Shown: positions 1 to 9,566 of the stretch, piece after piece
Layout of the letters: every line of letters begins with the position of its first letter
How positions within the stretch are numbered: the stretch's first letter is position 1
DNA from: an uncultured Sutterella sp.
GTDB taxonomy: Bacteria > Pseudomonadota > Gammaproteobacteria > Burkholderiales > Burkholderiaceae_F
Direction: 5' to 3'
Length of the DNA stretch: 64,000 nt
Assembly (NCBI GenBank): GCA_905213905.1
Contig: CAJMKD010000001.1
Coordinates: 62,001-126,000 of the forward strand
Translations under genes and position numbers: made by a program
Notes under the pieces: generated by a model
What the model saw: only the letters and a program-made list of their open reading frames with translations
Databases searched by the model: none
What the model was told of the DNA's origin: nothing

Positions 1-1664
1 GAAATGCGGCGCTTATGCGTGATTTCCGAAAGCGGGTTCGTCTGATCCATGAACTGCGAAAGCTGGCTCGAACCAAAGAATTCGCGGATAGCCGCTGAAA
101 TAGGCTTCGAATTGATGAGGTCCTGCGGCGTGAGGCCGTCGCTTTCCGCCTGATTGAGACGTTCTTTGACTGCACGTTCAACGCGCACGAGTCCGGAGCG
201 GAACTGGTTTTCCGCCAGTTCACCTACGCAGCGCACGCGACGGTTGCCGAGGTGGTCGATGTCATCGACGCCATTGACCGGGCAAATGCGGACTTCGCCA
301 TTTTCATCAACGAGTTCAACGTTGTCCTGACCGTTGCGCAGTGCCACGAGCATCGCCATCGTGTCAACGATGTCTTCGCGCGTAAGCGTGCGCTCGCCTT
401 CAGCCGATTCACGGCCGAAGCGCGCATTGACCTTCATGCGGCCCACGCGGGAAAGATCATACGCATCGGGATCGAAGAAGAGACGATCGAAAAGCATCTC
501 GACCGCTTCTTCCGTCGGCGGCTCACCCGGACGCATCATGCGGTAGATAGCAACACGAGCGGAGAACTGGTCCGGCGTATCGTCCAGACGCAGCGTATTC
601 GAGATGTAGGGACCGTGATCGAGCTCGTTCGTAAAGAGCGTCTCGAACTTGCGAACACGCGCAGCACGCAGATGCTCGAGAATCTCCTCGGTGATTTCGT
701 CATTGGCATTGGCAATGACTTCGCCCGTTTCCGCATCAAGAATCGTTTTTGCAAGCACGCGGCCGATGATGTACTCATCCGGCACAGGAATCGAAGTGAC
801 GCCAGCCTTTGTAAGGTCGCGAATATGCTTGGCGGTAATGCGCTTATCACGCGGCACAATCACCTTGCCTTCGGCGTCCTCAATATCAAAGGAAACCGTT
901 TGCCCCTTCAAGCGTTCAGGCGCAAAGGGCAGCTTCGCGCCCGTCTTCGTGAGGGAGAAGCAATCGAACTTAAAGAAGCGCGCGAGGATTTCTTCGACCG
1001 TGTAGCCGATAGCCTTCAGCAGAATGGTGCCGGGCATCTTGCGGCGGCGGTCAACGCGGAAGTAAAGAATATCCTTCGCATCGAACTCAAAGTCAAGCCA
1101 CGAGCCGCGATAAGGAATCACGCGGGCAGAGAACAGGAGCTTGCCGGACGAGTGCGTCTTGCCCTTGTCATGTTCAAAGAAAATGCCGGGCGAACGGTGC
1201 AGCTGACTGACAATCACGCGCTCAGTACCGTTGACAATGAACGAGCCTTTTTCGGTCATGAGCGGAATTTCGCCCATATAGACGTCGTTCTCGCGGATTT
1301 CCTTGATGGTGCCCGGCTGAGAGGCTTCGCGGTCATAAATTTCAAGACGAATCTTCGCGCGAAGGCGGCTGCAGTACGTCAGACCGCGCAGCTGGCATTC
1401 TGCAACGTCGAATTCAGGCTCGGCGAGCTGGTAATCGACGAATTTAAGGCACGCATAGCCGTTGTGGCTCAGAATCGGGAAAATGGACGTGAAAGCAGCC
1501 TGAAGACCCATATTGATATTACGGGCAGCAGGAGCCACGTTCGCCTGCAGGAAATCTTCGTAAGAACGAAGCTGAATATCAAGCAGGGAAGGCACTTCAA
1601 GGACGCTCGGGCGAGAGGCAAAGCTCTTGCGGATGCGCTTCTTTTCAGTGAACGAGTACGACAT
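1..1664 (-). CDS. rpoB: RNA polymerase beta subunit, N-terminal part (gene continues past the left edge)
   Basis: This is the first ~554 codons of the catalytic beta subunit of RNA polymerase. The start codon is at 1662-1664 and the protein begins MSYSFTEKKRIRKSFASR, typical of proteobacterial RpoB. The protrusion and lobe domains are covered. The reading frame leaves the window inside the rifampicin-binding cluster: FFGSSQLSQFMDQTNPLSE can be read just before the edge. The gene follows rplL in the usual rplKAJL-rpoBC order. The roughly 300 bp between them holds overlapping hairpins but no gene. A 477-codon open frame on the opposite strand is a codon-usage shadow. Identity is certain; the missing C-terminal part is outside the window. 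Confidence 0.97.
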   Translation of the reverse strand, partial: MSYSFTEKKRIRKSFASRPSVLEVPSLLDIQLRSYEDFLQANVAPAARNINMGLQAAFTSIFPILSHNGYACLKFVDYQLAEPEFDVAECQLRGLTYCSRLRAKIRLEIYDREASQPGTIKEIRENDVYMGEIPLMTEKGSFIVNGTERVIVSQLHRSPGIFFEHDKGKTHSSGKLLFSARVIPYRGSWLDFEFDAKDILYFRVDRRRKMPGTILLKAIGYTVEEILARFFKFDCFSLTKTGAKLPFAPERLKGQTVSFDIEDAEGKVIVPRDKRITAKHIRDLTKAGVTSIPVPDEYIIGRVLAKTILDAETGEVIANANDEITEEILEHLRAARVRKFETLFTNELDHGPYISNTLRLDDTPDQFSARVAIYRMMRPGEPPTEEAVEMLFDRLFFDPDAYDLSRVGRMKVNARFGRESAEGERTLTREDIVDTMAMLVALRNGQDNVELVDENGEVRICPVNGVDDIDHLGNRRVRCVGELAENQFRSGLVRVERAVKERLNQAESDGLTPQDLINSKPISAAIREFFGSSQLSQFMDQTNPLSEITHKRRI

Positions 1665-1833
1665 GGACACTCCGTTCGGCACTAGGGATGAACCAAAAAG
1701 TCGGCTCTTGATGAGAATGGACGGGGAAAAAGTGGAGACGCCGAAAAGCCGCTCGGCACTTCAGATTTTTCTGAGTCCGCGCGGCGTCAATACTGAGAAT
1801 TGAGTTTAGGCGTTGGTTTCATCAAGGAATAGA

Positions 1834-1902
1834 CTTTGATCTGATCTCCGGCAACGCGCTTTACCGAAACCGATCAGATCAAAGCCTCCTTGCGGAGGCT
1901 TT
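1834..1902 (-). promoter_or_regulatory. rplL-rpoB intergenic hairpins (attenuator or RNase III site candidate)
   Basis: Two stems are seen in the rpoB leader. A 9-bp stem with a GCAA loop lies at 1881-1902. A perfect 13-bp inverted repeat pairs 1834-1846 with 1872-1884. The two share 1881-1884, so they cannot both form fully. In the transcribed direction the first stem is followed by only three U residues, so termination would be partial. In Escherichia coli the same gap carries an attenuator and an RNase III site; equivalence here is inferred. Confidence 0.6.
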
Positions 1903-1961
1903 TTTGAGCAAAGCAGGCGCATTATTATGCGCCCACTTGCTAGGCAGATTCAAGTAAAAAA

Positions 1962-2339
<378 letters not shown>

Positions 2340-2385
2340 TTTTAGCTCCGTATTACGTAGTGTTTAGTTGATTGTTTGCTGATGA

Positions 2386-2916
2386 TTAGGCAGCAGCCTT
2401 TTCCTTGGCATCGCGCACGGCAGCCACGGTGCGCACGAAGCGCGCCGGGACTTCGTTGATGGTGCGGACGAACTTCGCGATCGGTTCGTTCATCGTCGCC
2501 ATCAACTTGGCAAGGAGTTCGTCGCGGCTCGGCATCGAGGCGAGCGTCTTGACGGCTTCCAGGTCCATAACCTGGTTGGCCATCGCACCGCCCTTGACGA
2601 CGAGCTTGTCGTTGTCCTTGGCGAAGTTGACAAGAACCTTGGCCGCAGCAACCGGGTCGGCGGAGAAAGCGTAGACAAGCGGACCAACAAACTGGTCAGC
2701 AAGTCCGGCAAACTCAGTGCCTTCGACGGCGCGGCGGACAAGCGTGTTCTTGACAACACGCAGCGTCACCCCTTCCTTGCGCGCCTGCGCACGAAGCTTG
2801 GTGACTGCCTCAACGCTCAGCCCACGGTATTCGGCGATGACCAACGTGGAGGATTTCGAAACGATTTCCGAAACTTCCGCGATGACAGCAGCCTTATCTT
2901 GACGATTAAGACCCAT
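2386..2916 (-). CDS. rplJ: Ribosomal protein L10
   Basis: L10 anchors the L7/L12 stalk to 23S rRNA and, bound to L12, represses its own mRNA. I place the start at 2914-2916 (MGLNRQDKAAVIAEVSE), because a GGAG ribosome site lies just upstream and L10 proteins begin this way. The frame is open for 29 more codons upstream, but that part overlaps the leader and is not protein-like. This gives 176 residues, a normal length. The C-terminal helix that binds L12 dimers is present. It is followed 46 bp later by rplL. Confidence 0.96.
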   Translation of the reverse strand: MGLNRQDKAAVIAEVSEIVSKSSTLVIAEYRGLSVEAVTKLRAQARKEGVTLRVVKNTLVRRAVEGTEFAGLADQFVGPLVYAFSADPVAAAKVLVNFAKDNDKLVVKGGAMANQVMDLEAVKTLASMPSRDELLAKLMATMNEPIAKFVRTINEVPARFVRTVAAVRDAKEKAAA

Positions 2917-2924
2917 GGTCTGGC

Positions 2925-3290
2925 TCCACTCAGAGGTGTTCCCTTCGCAGGAAACACCGGTTTCAAATAACCGGCTTACTTCTGAGAGTTTTGGCTGATT
3001 CACTCAGTACGAGCGGCCACTCGGGCGTCCTCGCACCGCATTGAAACACAACGCAATATCTCTCTTCGGTTTACCGTCTGCGCTGGATGTCTTGGCGGTC
3101 TTCTCCCTGCGAAGAAAGCCTTCGCAAAAGAGACACAAGACGATTAAAAGTCCGATCGCGTTCGCCTCAGATGCTTTCGAGCGAACGAGACAGCGGATCT
3201 CTCCAGCGGTCTTTGACAGCGAGGCCCGCCAACCAGAAAAGTCAACGGGCATCACCCAAAGCCCTTGAGGCCTCACGACCTCGCAAAGAA
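2925..3290 (-). ncRNA. L10 leader (autoregulatory mRNA leader of rplJL), approximate limits
   Basis: The long space upstream of rplJ has no gene but is rich in pairable segments on the minus strand. One is a CCGGTT/AACCGG stem close to rplJ (about 2960-2980), followed by a GGTGTTTCC/GGGAACACC stem, with the ribosome site just after it. In gamma- and betaproteobacteria this position carries the L10(L12)4-binding leader that represses translation. Position and stems support this; I could not test it against a covariance model, so the limits are approximate. Confidence 0.6.
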
Positions 3291-3312
3291 AAACTATCGT
3301 TTTCTTTGAACA

Positions 3313-3363
3313 TCTCCGATGTGTTTATTCGGAGTCCGATTAAGGACGAACATTGTTCGTCCT
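3313..3363 (-). terminator. Hairpins after rplA (weak terminator or processing region)
   Basis: Downstream of rplA on the minus strand a perfect 9-bp stem with a 3-base loop pairs 3343-3351 with 3355-3363, followed by TTAAT. A second stem (CTCCGA/TCGGAG) lies at about 3314-3333, and a third AT-rich one (AAAGAAAA/TTTTCTTT) at about 3284-3305. There is no long U tract, so read-through from rplA into rplJ is likely partial. Confidence 0.45.
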
Positions 3364-3404
3364 CAACCGATAGCAGGAGTGTTTGCCCCTGAAATTCGCT
3401 TGCA

Positions 3405-4100
3405 TTAAGCGCCGATCGTACCGATATCGACGCGCACGCCCGGCCCCATCGTCGAGGAGACGGCAACCTTACGCAGGTACTGACCCTTCGAGGAAGCAGG
3501 CTTCAGCTTGTTGAGCTGATCGATGAGCGCAGCAAGATTCTTCTGCAGACGTTCGGCTTCAAAAGAAGCACGGCCGATCGGCGCATGGATAATGCCGGCC
3601 TTATCGGCACGGAACTGAACCTGACCAGCCTTGGCGTTCTTCACAGCCTGAGCCACGTTCGGGGTAACGGTGCCGACCTTCGGGTTCGGCATGAGGCCGC
3701 GCGGGCCAAGAATCTGGCCGAGCTGGCCGACAACGCGCATTGCATCCGGAGAAGCAATGACAACGTCAAAGTCGAGTTCACCAGCCTTAACTTTGGCGGC
3801 CAGATCATCGAAACCGACGATGTCCGCACCGGCAGCGCGAGCTTCTTCCTGCTTGGCGCCCTGCGTGAAGACGGCCACGCGAACGGTCTTGCCCGTGCCT
3901 TCCGGCATCACCACAGCACCGCGAACGGCCTGATCGGATTTGCGCGGATCGATGCCGAGCTGAATTGCCACGTCGACAGATTCGTCGAACTTGGCCGTGG
4001 CGCATTCGCGAACGATCGCAAATGCATCAGCAGCTGCGTAAAGCTTGCCAGCTTCGATCTTGCCCTGGAGAGCCTTTGCACGCTTCGTAAGCTTAGCCAT
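3405..4100 (-). CDS. rplA: Ribosomal protein L1
   Basis: L1 forms the mobile L1 stalk that helps release deacylated tRNA, and it represses translation of the rplKA mRNA. All 231 residues align by eye with bacterial L1: MAKLTKRAKAL at the start, the domain II region, and the signature LGPRGLMPNPKVGTVT at about residues 130-150. It starts at the base following the rplK stop codon (4101), so the two genes are translationally linked. The next gene downstream is rplJ, 488 bp away behind the leader. Confidence 0.98.
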   Translation of the reverse strand: MAKLTKRAKALQGKIEAGKLYAAADAFAIVRECATAKFDESVDVAIQLGIDPRKSDQAVRGAVVMPEGTGKTVRVAVFTQGAKQEEARAAGADIVGFDDLAAKVKAGELDFDVVIASPDAMRVVGQLGQILGPRGLMPNPKVGTVTPNVAQAVKNAKAGQVQFRADKAGIIHAPIGRASFEAERLQKNLAALIDQLNKLKPASSKGQYLRKVAVSSTMGPGVRVDIGTIGA

Positions 4101-4532
4101 TTAGAGACCCTCCACGATGATGCCCATCGAACGAGCAGAACCAGCGATCGTACGAACGGCAGCGTCAAGGTCGGCAGCCGTAAGATCAGGTTCCTTCTGC
4201 TTGGCGATTTCTTCGGCCTGAGCGCGCGTGATCTTGCCCACCTTGTCCATGTGCGGACGCGAAGAACCCTTCTGAATCTTGGCCGCCTTCTTGATAAGAA
4301 CGGTGGCCGGCGGGGTCTTCATGATGAACGTGAAGCTCTTGTCGGCGTACGCAGTGATGACGACAGGGATCGGAAGACCAGCTTCCATCTTCTGCGTCTT
4401 AGCGTTGAAGGCCTTGCAGAACTCCATGATGTTCAGGCCGCGCTGGCCGAGCGCCGGGCCGATAGGAGGCGAAGGATTGGCTTTGCCTGCAGGAACCTGC
4501 AGCTTGATAAAGCCGACGATTTTCTTAGCCAT
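4101..4532 (-). CDS. rplK: Ribosomal protein L11
   Basis: L11 binds the GTPase-associated region of 23S rRNA and is needed for RelA activation by uncharged tRNA. The 143 residues begin MAKKIVGFIKLQVPAGKANP and contain PPIGPALGQRGLNIMEFCK, the N-terminal proline-rich region. The C-terminal RNA-binding domain ends with AGSARSMGI. Start at 4530-4532 is preceded by an AAGGAAA ribosome site. It is the first gene of the rplKA unit and has its own promoter. Confidence 0.98.
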   Translation of the reverse strand: MAKKIVGFIKLQVPAGKANPSPPIGPALGQRGLNIMEFCKAFNAKTQKMEAGLPIPVVITAYADKSFTFIMKTPPATVLIKKAAKIQKGSSRPHMDKVGKITRAQAEEIAKQKEPDLTAADLDAAVRTIAGSARSMGIIVEGL

Positions 4533-4559
4533 TTTTAAAAGTTTCCTTTGGGTTCAGAC

Positions 4560-4653
4560 GCCCTGGCAAACAAAACGTCGTTTGCTCGGAGCTCCCCAGT
4601 TAGGGTGGAAATTCAAGAAGCGGGACTATACATCGACAAAAATAGCCCTGCAA
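4560..4653 (-). promoter_or_regulatory. Promoter and leader of rplKA (possible L1 target site)
   Basis: On the minus strand a TTGCAG -35 box (4648-4653) and a TATAGT -10 box (4625-4630) are separated by exactly 17 bp, placing the start near 4618. The leader of about 85 nt contains CTGGGGAGCTCC and a GCAAAC/GTTTGC stem. In E. coli the leader of this operon is bound by L1; the same role here is inferred. Confidence 0.6.
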
Positions 4654-4671
4654 CTCGAAACGCCGTTTTTT

Positions 4672-5217
4672 TTAGATTTTTTCGACTTCGTTAAAAGCGA
4701 GATCAACAGGCGTATCGCGGCCGAAGATCGACACGAAAACCTCAAGCCGACTCTTATCGTAGTCCACAGCGTCGACACGGCCCGTGAAGTCTTCGAAGGC
4801 ACCCGTTTTGACGCGCACCATTTCGCCGACTTCGAACTCCACCTTAGGACGCGGCTTCTCTGCACTGGTTTCCGCAGCATTAAGAATGCTGGCGACTTCG
4901 GCATCAGAAAGCATTACAGGATTATTGTTGCCTAGGAACTCAATGACGCGAGGCGTGGAATTGACAAGATGCCAAGTTGCATCGTTCATTTCCATCTGAA
5001 TGAAGACGTAGCCCGGATACATGCGGCGCTCGCTCGTTACCTTGCGGCCGTTGCGAATTTCATGCACGCGCTCAATCGGCAGCAACACTTCGCCGAAGCT
5101 GTCGCGAAGCGATCCGCTCTGGGCAATGCGTTCTTCAAGCGCATTCTTAACGCTTTTTTCCATTGACGAGTACACATGAAGCGTGTACCAGTGCATCTTG
5201 CTCGTATCCTTACTCAT
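4672..5217 (-). CDS. nusG: Transcription termination/antitermination factor NusG
   Basis: NusG binds RNA polymerase, links it to Rho or to ribosomal S10, and suppresses pausing. The 181-residue protein has the NGN domain (HWYTLHVYSSMEKSVKNAL) and a C-terminal KOW domain (VGEMVRVKTGAFEDFTGRV). I choose the ATG at 5215-5217, because AAGGAAGG lies 7 nt upstream; a GTG two codons earlier is possible. It follows secE with a short gap, the usual arrangement. Confidence 0.97.
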   Translation of the reverse strand: MSKDTSKMHWYTLHVYSSMEKSVKNALEERIAQSGSLRDSFGEVLLPIERVHEIRNGRKVTSERRMYPGYVFIQMEMNDATWHLVNSTPRVIEFLGNNNPVMLSDAEVASILNAAETSAEKPRPKVEFEVGEMVRVKTGAFEDFTGRVDAVDYDKSRLEVFVSIFGRDTPVDLAFNEVEKI

Positions 5218-5239
5218 GATCACGCCTTCCTTGAATCTT

Positions 5240-5623
5240 TTAGATGGTCATCTGCAACAGAACGTCGTACAGGCCCCATTCGATGATCTTGTCGCAAATA
5301 AAGAGAAAGAAAGCCATGATCACGACAAATGCCATCACAAGGCCCGTCGTATTAAGCGTTTCCTTCTTGGTCGGCCACACGACGCGGCGAAGCTCGTCAT
5401 AAGATTGACGGCCATAGGCCAGCAGCCGCTTACCTGAAGGGCTCATCCACGCAATGCCTACACCGAGGATCAAGCCGCCTGCGAGTGAGCCGAGGCGAAC
5501 CGCCAGCGACTGTTCCGACAGTAAGGCGAAAGCAATAACGCCCGCCAGGGCGCAGAGAACCGCCAGCGTAACGAGAACGATATCGCTTTTACTCGTTACG
5601 ATTTCAACATCTTGGTTGCTCAT
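5240..5623 (-). CDS. secE: Preprotein translocase subunit SecE
   Basis: SecE stabilises the SecYEG channel in the inner membrane. At 127 residues it is the long proteobacterial form with three membrane segments (about residues 17-36, 41-58 and 92-115). The conserved cytoplasmic amphipathic stretch (RQSYDELRRVVWPTKKETL) precedes the last helix, which is the essential part of the family. Start at 5621-5623. It is co-transcribed with nusG and lies beyond a strong hairpin that ends the tRNA-Trp unit. Confidence 0.96.
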   Translation of the reverse strand: MSNQDVEIVTSKSDIVLVTLAVLCALAGVIAFALLSEQSLAVRLGSLAGGLILGVGIAWMSPSGKRLLAYGRQSYDELRRVVWPTKKETLNTTGLVMAFVVIMAFFLFICDKIIEWGLYDVLLQMTI

Positions 5624-5784
5624 TGGTCGCAGATCCTAAAATCGCGTCCTGGCAATGCAAGCAAAGGCATTCCCTTCCTAGGCTCTGCCGATTCTGCCCG
5701 GGCGCTGATTGTGAATTCGAAAAAATAACGGTTGATTTTAACGAGATCGCTTCAACTCTGCTGATATTCGAAGCGCTTTTTTCT

Positions 5785-5830
5785 ATTTAAAAATAAAAGC
5801 CAAGCTGCCTGAACAGCTTGGCTTTTAATT
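5785..5830. terminator. Bidirectional-looking terminator between tRNA-Trp and secE
   Basis: A 13-bp perfect stem (5795-5807 with 5814-5826, loop CCTGAA) is flanked by A-rich and T-rich runs on both sides. It can act as an intrinsic terminator for the tuf/tRNA-Trp transcript on the minus strand. secE would then need its own promoter in the following 160 bp, where I see no clear -35/-10 pair. Confidence 0.75.
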
Positions 5831-5833
5831 TTT

Positions 5834-5909
5834 TGGCAGGGGCAGAAGGAATCGAACCCTCAACCTACGGTTTTGGAGACCGTCGCTCTGCCGATTGAGC
5901 TATACCCCT
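5834..5909 (-). tRNA. trnW: tRNA-Trp (anticodon CCA)
   Basis: A 76-nt cloverleaf ends in an encoded CCA. The acceptor stem is AGGGGTA/TGCCCCT with one G-T pair, the D arm carries GCTC/GAGC, the anticodon loop is CTCCAAA giving CCA, and the T arm contains GGTTCGATTC. It sits between tuf and secE, its standard place in proteobacteria, with a stem-loop at 5918-5942 on its 5' side that may serve in processing. Confidence 0.97.
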
Positions 5910-5955
5910 GCAACTTCCAGCGAACCGCTAGACGGCTCGCTGAAAAATCGGATCA

Positions 5956-7146
<1,191 letters not shown>

Positions 7147-7221
7147 TTCTGGATCCTGAAGAACGAGTAAAACAAAATCCGACTTTGCACGATTGCTGAG
7201 CCGGACGACAAGAGAATTCGG

Positions 7222-7296
<75 letters not shown>

Positions 7297-7303
7297 AAGG
7301 CTA

Positions 7304-7377
7304 TGGAGCGGGTGAAGGGAATCGAACCCTCGTCGGGGGCTTGGAAGGCCTCTGCTCTACCATTGAGCTACACCCGC
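7304..7377 (-). tRNA. trnG: tRNA-Gly (anticodon TCC)
   Basis: A 74-nt gene with encoded CCA. The acceptor stem is GCGGGTG/CACCCGC and the anticodon loop is CTTCCAA. The anticodon stem GAGGC/GCCCC has an A-C mismatch at positions 28 and 42, while every other stem pairs normally. It is 7 bp from tRNA-Thr. I judge it functional, since the loop, T arm and CCA are intact. Confidence 0.94.
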
Positions 7378-7434
7378 GCGGTTTCAAATTTCCGCCCCTG
7401 CTCATCAAGCATTCGTCTGCTAAGCGAATGTCGC

Positions 7435-7520
7435 TGGTGGAGGGGGATGGATTCGAACCATCGTAGGCGTAAGCCAACAGATTTACAGTCTGCCCCCTTT
7501 AGCCACTCGGGCACCCCTCC
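7435..7520 (-). tRNA. trnY: tRNA-Tyr (anticodon GTA)
   Basis: An 86-nt class II tRNA with a long variable arm (GGCTTACGCC region) and encoded CCA. The acceptor stem is GGAGGGG/CCCCTCC and the anticodon loop CTGTAAA. It is the first gene of the tRNA-tuf transcription unit, starting about 10 nt from the predicted transcription start. Confidence 0.97.
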
Positions 7521-7536
7521 GGAGCGAGAGACCCGA

Positions 7537-7565
7537 ATTATTTCCTATTTCAGTCACTCTGTCAA
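7537..7565 (-). promoter_or_regulatory. Promoter of the tRNA-Tyr-Gly-Thr-tuf unit
   Basis: A perfect TTGACA -35 box (7560-7565) and an AATAAT -10 box (7537-7542) are 17 bp apart on the minus strand. They are followed by a GC-rich discriminator (TCGGG), a feature of stable-RNA promoters under stringent control. The predicted start is near 7530. Confidence 0.75.
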
Positions 7566-7651
7566 GACTTTTTAGAAAAACCTACGAAAATACGCATAAA
7601 AACGTATTTCTTGGGACCCTTCCGCTTCAACTCCTGCTTAATATCGATTAA

Positions 7652-9115
7652 ATGAATTTCGATACCTTCACGATCTACGGCCTGCTGGCAGCGTTGCTTC
7701 AGCTCGTCATCATCGTCGGCACCATTCTTCGGGTGATTCTCACGCGGCATCCGCCTGGCTCTGCTTTTGCCTGGATCCTCCTGACGACCATTCTTCCTTA
7801 CATTGGATTCGCTCTGTACCTGATGTTCGGCGAACGTCCGATCGGTCGTCTTCGTGCACGCCGCCTACGAGAAACCGGCAAGCGATGGATGACTGTCGCC
7901 CACCAGAAGCTCACGCCTCACGGCCCGCTTCCCTACAAGCTTGCTCGACATCGCACCTTTATTCATCTGGTCACCAGACTGGCTGGCATGCCGCTTGCCA
8001 CTGGGTCTTGCGTCGAACTTCATAAAACATCCGAGCAAACGCTTCGCGCAATAGAAAACGACATTAAAGCAGCCGCGAAGTCCGTTGACATGGTGTTTTA
8101 TATCTTTTCCCCCCAAGGACGCGTGCTTCAAGTTATCGATGCGCTCATTGACGCCGCAGCGCGCGGCGTGCGCGTGCGCATTCTCGTTGACGACTTTGGT
8201 TCAAGGGCTTTTTTGCGTTCTGATGCGCGACGCCGCATGGAAACGGCAGGCATCGAAATCGCAAGCGCCCTTCCTATGCGCTTCCTTCGCTTTTTCGGAC
8301 TTCAGCGCGCTGATCTTCGCCTGCACCGAAAGCTGGTCATCATTGATAGAAAAATTGGATACACCGGCAGCTTCAACATGATTGATCCGGCCGGCTACAA
8401 GGATTCCGGCGATGTCGGCGAATGGGTCGACGCTATGGTCCGCCTGACTGGACCGGCGGTTCTTTCGCTGATTGGCGTCTGGGCTTTCGACTGGGCACTC
8501 CAGCCAGATGGAGATCTTTCGGATCTGGACAACGGAGAGGAAGTTCCGTTTATGCCCAATTGCGGGCAAGCCGATACGATCTGCATTCCTTCAGGCCCTT
8601 ATCAAACGGAAGATGTGAGCTTGCTGCTCGTTTTGGAGTCCATTGCCAGCGCTCAGTCCACCCTCACTGTTACAACGCCCTACTTCATACCTAACGAATC
8701 TGTTGTCGCAGCCCTCAAAAACGCGGTTCTCCGCGGCGTCGATGTTCGGCTTATCGTGCCGCGTCGTTGCGATGGCGCGCTCGTCAACTGGGCGATGCGG
8801 CGATATTTCGACGATCTGCTCGCCGGCGGAGTAAAAATCTATCTTTATGAAGCGGGCATGCTCCATACCAAATCGATATCGATTGACGGAGAAGTCGGCA
8901 TTTTCGGCACGCTCAACATCGACAACCGTTCGATGCACCTCAACTTTGAGCTCATGATGGCCATTTTTGATCGTCAGTTCGTTGCCGATCTCGATTCGCT
9001 AACGACAGACTACATGCGGAAGAGCAGCCTGCTCGACCCCATTCGCTGGCGCAAGCGGCCGCTTTCAAATCGCCTCAAGGAAGGCGCGAGCTATCTGGTT
9101 TCACCGCTACTTTGA
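7652..9115 (+). CDS. cls: Cardiolipin synthase (phospholipase D family)
   Basis: The enzyme joins phospholipids to make cardiolipin in the inner membrane. The 487 residues show two N-terminal membrane helices (about residues 7-29 and 38-60) and two phospholipase D active sites: LHRKLVIIDRKIGYTGSFN at about 230 and LHTKSISIDGEVGIFGTLN at about 410, each with the HxK pair and downstream D. This is the ClsA layout and length. Start ATG at 7652 has no strong ribosome site. The gene is transcribed alone and is closed by a strong hairpin. Confidence 0.95.
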   Translation: MNFDTFTIYGLLAALLQLVIIVGTILRVILTRHPPGSAFAWILLTTILPYIGFALYLMFGERPIGRLRARRLRETGKRWMTVAHQKLTPHGPLPYKLARHRTFIHLVTRLAGMPLATGSCVELHKTSEQTLRAIENDIKAAAKSVDMVFYIFSPQGRVLQVIDALIDAAARGVRVRILVDDFGSRAFLRSDARRRMETAGIEIASALPMRFLRFFGLQRADLRLHRKLVIIDRKIGYTGSFNMIDPAGYKDSGDVGEWVDAMVRLTGPAVLSLIGVWAFDWALQPDGDLSDLDNGEEVPFMPNCGQADTICIPSGPYQTEDVSLLLVLESIASAQSTLTVTTPYFIPNESVVAALKNAVLRGVDVRLIVPRRCDGALVNWAMRRYFDDLLAGGVKIYLYEAGMLHTKSISIDGEVGIFGTLNIDNRSMHLNFELMMAIFDRQFVADLDSLTTDYMRKSSLLDPIRWRKRPLSNRLKEGASYLVSPLL

Positions 9116-9155
9116 GAAAAGCGCCCGAATCGTTAAAACGATTCAGGCGCTTTTC
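9116..9155 (+). terminator. Intrinsic terminator after cls
   Basis: A long stem pairs GAAAAGCGCC and CGAATCGT with their complements around a TAAA loop, ending in TTTTC. It begins just after the cls stop codon. Confidence 0.85.
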
Positions 9156-9179
9156 GACATGGCTTTAACTCAAGCCCTG

Positions 9180-9566
9180 TCAACGGCTTTCTTCAATGTC
9201 TTCGACATCCTGCATGCTGCGGCGGCGATCACGGCTCGATCCAATGCGGGAAACGCGCACTTCCTCATGTGATTCGTAATATTCGCCTTCACCATGTGAA
9301 GACCCGAACTGCCGTCGCGCCTCCTCTTCGGAGCGTTGCATTGCTTCGCGAAAATCCTTTACTTCCTTGCTCTCCCAACCCATCTTAATCTTGAGCCAAT
9401 TCCAGCCCCAAAAAGCCAGAACGAGCAAAATCACAGCAATAACCACACCCGCAATGACGGGCAGAAAGAAAATCACCAGTCCGACCACGATTGCAAGCGT
9501 GGCCAGACCAATGATGAAGCTCAGCAGCGGATTGCCGCCGGGCTGAGGATAAATAAATACGGGCAT
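9180..9566 (-). CDS. Small membrane protein of unknown function
   Basis: I do not recognise this 128-residue protein. From the preferred start at 9564-9566 (MPVFIYPQPGGNP, with GGAG 9 nt upstream) it has two hydrophobic segments at about residues 13-33 and 36-54, separated by only a couple of residues. A short basic stretch (WLKIKMGW) follows, then a charged C-terminal tail rich in Glu, Arg and Ser that is probably cytoplasmic. The open frame extends 20 codons upstream with an arginine-rich sequence that looks non-coding. It stands alone and has a promoter-like sequence upstream at 9669-9696. Confidence 0.7.
   Translation of the reverse strand: MPVFIYPQPGGNPLLSFIIGLATLAIVVGLVIFFLPVIAGVVIAVILLVLAFWGWNWLKIKMGWESKEVKDFREAMQRSEEEARRQFGSSHGEGEYYESHEEVRVSRIGSSRDRRRSMQDVEDIEESR

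Noticed and set aside
252..1685. 477-codon plus-strand open frame opposite rpoB
   Set aside because: Mirror of the rpoB codon bias. The other strand reads as textbook RpoB, and this frame has no domain-like pattern or ribosome site.
3585..4538. 317-codon plus-strand frame opposite rplA and rplK
   Set aside because: Antisense shadow of two certain ribosomal genes.
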